Part shown: positions 62,449-64,000 of the stretch, piece after piece | Position numbering within the stretch: position 1 is the stretch's first letter | Layout of the letters: every line of letters begins with the position of its first letter | Origin: Pezizomycotina sp. ARF18 | Lineage: Eukaryota > Ascomycota | Reading direction: 5' to 3' | Assembly: GCA_002224055.1 (NCBI GenBank) | Contig: AZLU01000040.1 | Span: 31,316 to 95,315 of the forward strand | DNA length: 64,000 nt | Position numbers and translations under genes: made by a program | The notes under the pieces: generated by a model | Databases searched by the model: none | Seen by the model: the letters and a program-made list of their open reading frames with translations, nothing else | What the model was told of the DNA's origin: nothing

Positions 62449-64000
62449 CTGAAATCAGAGATGTTAGACTAAATTTTGAAAATAGGTAAGTATCATACCA
62501 CGATGGATTTTTAGATTAAATGGATAGGCGGATTCAGAAACACGGGCCTACCAAAATTAAGGTTTCATATTAAGGGAGATAGGAGCTAACGAAGGTGACA
62601 CAGTCTGGTTGAAGGTTGAAGCCAGCGAGATCGAAAATAGAAGCTAAATCCCGTCCGTATCCCGTCCGTCGTAACGGTGGCTGTGTAGTGATGTATTCCA
62701 GCGATACGCGCTGGCACTACGGCTGTAACAACTCTTCGCGTAACCTGCAGGTCCACTTTTGGATGGTTGTAAGCTATTGACACGATCCAGTTCTCAAGAG
62801 TTATCAAACCGCCCGGCTTTCAAATCTTCCTGCGGTCGATATACATTCTCTTATTATTCGTAGTGTTAGGTTCTTAGATCCCAGCTTACTATAATTTTAT
62901 AACTCCTCTCTACTTGCATATAGTATAATTCTGATCGAAGTGAGTTGATCATTTGCTGGATCCGCGGCGATATCGCGGCCTGACGAGTTAAGACTCACAT
63001 CCAAAAACGGCCCTTGAATCCCTTTTTCTAACAAGTCCAAAGATCAGATATGACTAGCTAAAGGAAACTATCAAATACGAAGTGCCTCCGTCAATATATA
63101 TATTTGGGGTAAGATGTTCAGCCTTGTCGTCCAGCGAAAACGGAGCTCCGGCTTATGACGAGATATCGAAGGATTCTTTCTCCATTCTTTAACCCGATTC
63201 GATAAAAGCAATATCGTCAAAAAATTCCCCTATACCCGCGCTTCGTAGCATTTAGGAAGTCCGAAGCGCAGACGACATTAAAACTCGCGCGACTCGACTG
63301 CGTGTAAGTATCGCACACGATATTCAAAATAGAGGCGGGGAACAGCAAGCTCCTCTCAAGTCGTCTCCGGACGACCTAAGTCATAAGACCACGTCTTCCG
63401 AAGTTCAAATTTTCCGATTCAAGCTTCAACGGTTATCGCTTGTTACACAAATCAGGCGGAGGTTGCACAAATCCCGGCGAGGGGGTTTCCGTGTCTCCGT
63501 ACAATCAGTATGCGCATATAAACTAAGAGGTTGCTAACATTGTGGTACACCGAATTTAAGTAACTCCGTTTTCATTCGAAGTTTATAATCGCCATGCGAC
63601 GATAAATCGCCGATCTAAACTAAAAGCACGCACCAACAATAACCAGCAGAATGAAATGAAACGCCATGAGAATCACTCCTTAACTCTCTGAGGATAAATC
63701 TAGACAGAAGACGCTATGTCTACTAGTATACGCCCCATTGATGAACTATTATTCATTTAATATCCGTCTACACTCATATAAAGGGAGGTTTTGAACCCGG
63801 AGATTTTACTAAAGTTTATTTCCCTTCGCGCGGCAGAGCCGTCTTATAGTTTTGAATAAATTAAGAATCTCTGCAACAGATCCAATTAGTCTGGGACCCT
63901 ACTTCGTAGGGTTCCAGACTAAGATCCAATAAATATTTCCGAACACCATTAAGGAAGCGCTTTGCTGCCTAAATTAATCTCGATGTTCATCATGTAATAC
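62449..64000. other. No gene seen; right flank
   Basis: Nothing recognisable on either strand. Short direct repeats occur (TCCCGTCCGTATCCCGTCCG near 62647; CACAAATC with GGCG twice near 63450-63480), and the hairpin at 63886-63922. Confidence 0.55.
63886..63922. repeat. 17-bp hairpin with one mismatch
   Basis: TTAGTCTGGGACCCTAC and GTAGGGTTCCAGACTAA fold with a 3-base loop and one mismatched pair. GATCCAA lies just outside each arm as a short direct repeat. The core is similar to the hairpin at 15390-15417, so both may belong to one small dispersed repeat family. Confidence 0.75.

Overview
The window is nuclear DNA of a filamentous ascomycete (Pezizomycotina). The evidence is short introns (58-98 nt) with GTAAG/GTATG donors and CTAAC branch points, a PTH11-like receptor, a fungal ERG27 3-ketosteroid reductase, a piece of the fungal Est1-type DNA/RNA-binding family, several fungal C2H2 zinc-finger proteins, and a gene copy decayed by C-to-T/G-to-A changes of the RIP kind. 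The class cannot be fixed from the sequence; Leotiomycete-like is a guess from remembered family resemblance.

Layout. 1-4.6 kb has no gene but holds a 730-bp almost pure pyrimidine block. 4.6-22.5 kb is a gene-bearing segment: an unrecognised gene (+), a fragment of an Est1-type gene (+), a very large unrecognised zinc-finger gene (+, 9430-14874) convergent with ERG27 (-, 15482-16952), 4 kb without genes, and a PTH11-like seven-helix protein (-). 22.5-35 kb is gene-poor, with at most one decayed LRR-like gene. 35-40.3 kb holds a well-preserved C2H2 regulator (+) convergent with a 5'-truncated flavin-reductase-like gene (-). 40.3-59.4 kb is a decayed compartment: a 398-bp fold-back element, two RING-finger relics, a RIP-like copy of a zinc-finger gene and a few short relics. 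59.4-62.4 kb holds the better-preserved member of that zinc-finger family.

Two points decide how the window is read. First, every recognisable gene, including a housekeeping enzyme, is split into frames by single-base losses, usually in short homopolymers, with few in-frame stops. That pattern fits uncorrected long-read assembly better than gene death, so I annotate these loci as genes across the frame changes. Second, the decayed block at 44-47.5 kb keeps recognisable protein signatures, and its alignment with the 59.4-kb gene shows mostly C-to-T and G-to-A changes.

The genes do not form an evident pathway or cluster; most are regulatory or unknown. I saw no tRNA, rRNA, CRISPR array or recognisable retroelement or virus-like element. 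No convincing new biological system is proven. The best candidates are the repeated RING / C2H2 module at 43.9-47.7 and 59.4 kb, the fold-back element, and the large unknown zinc-finger gene.
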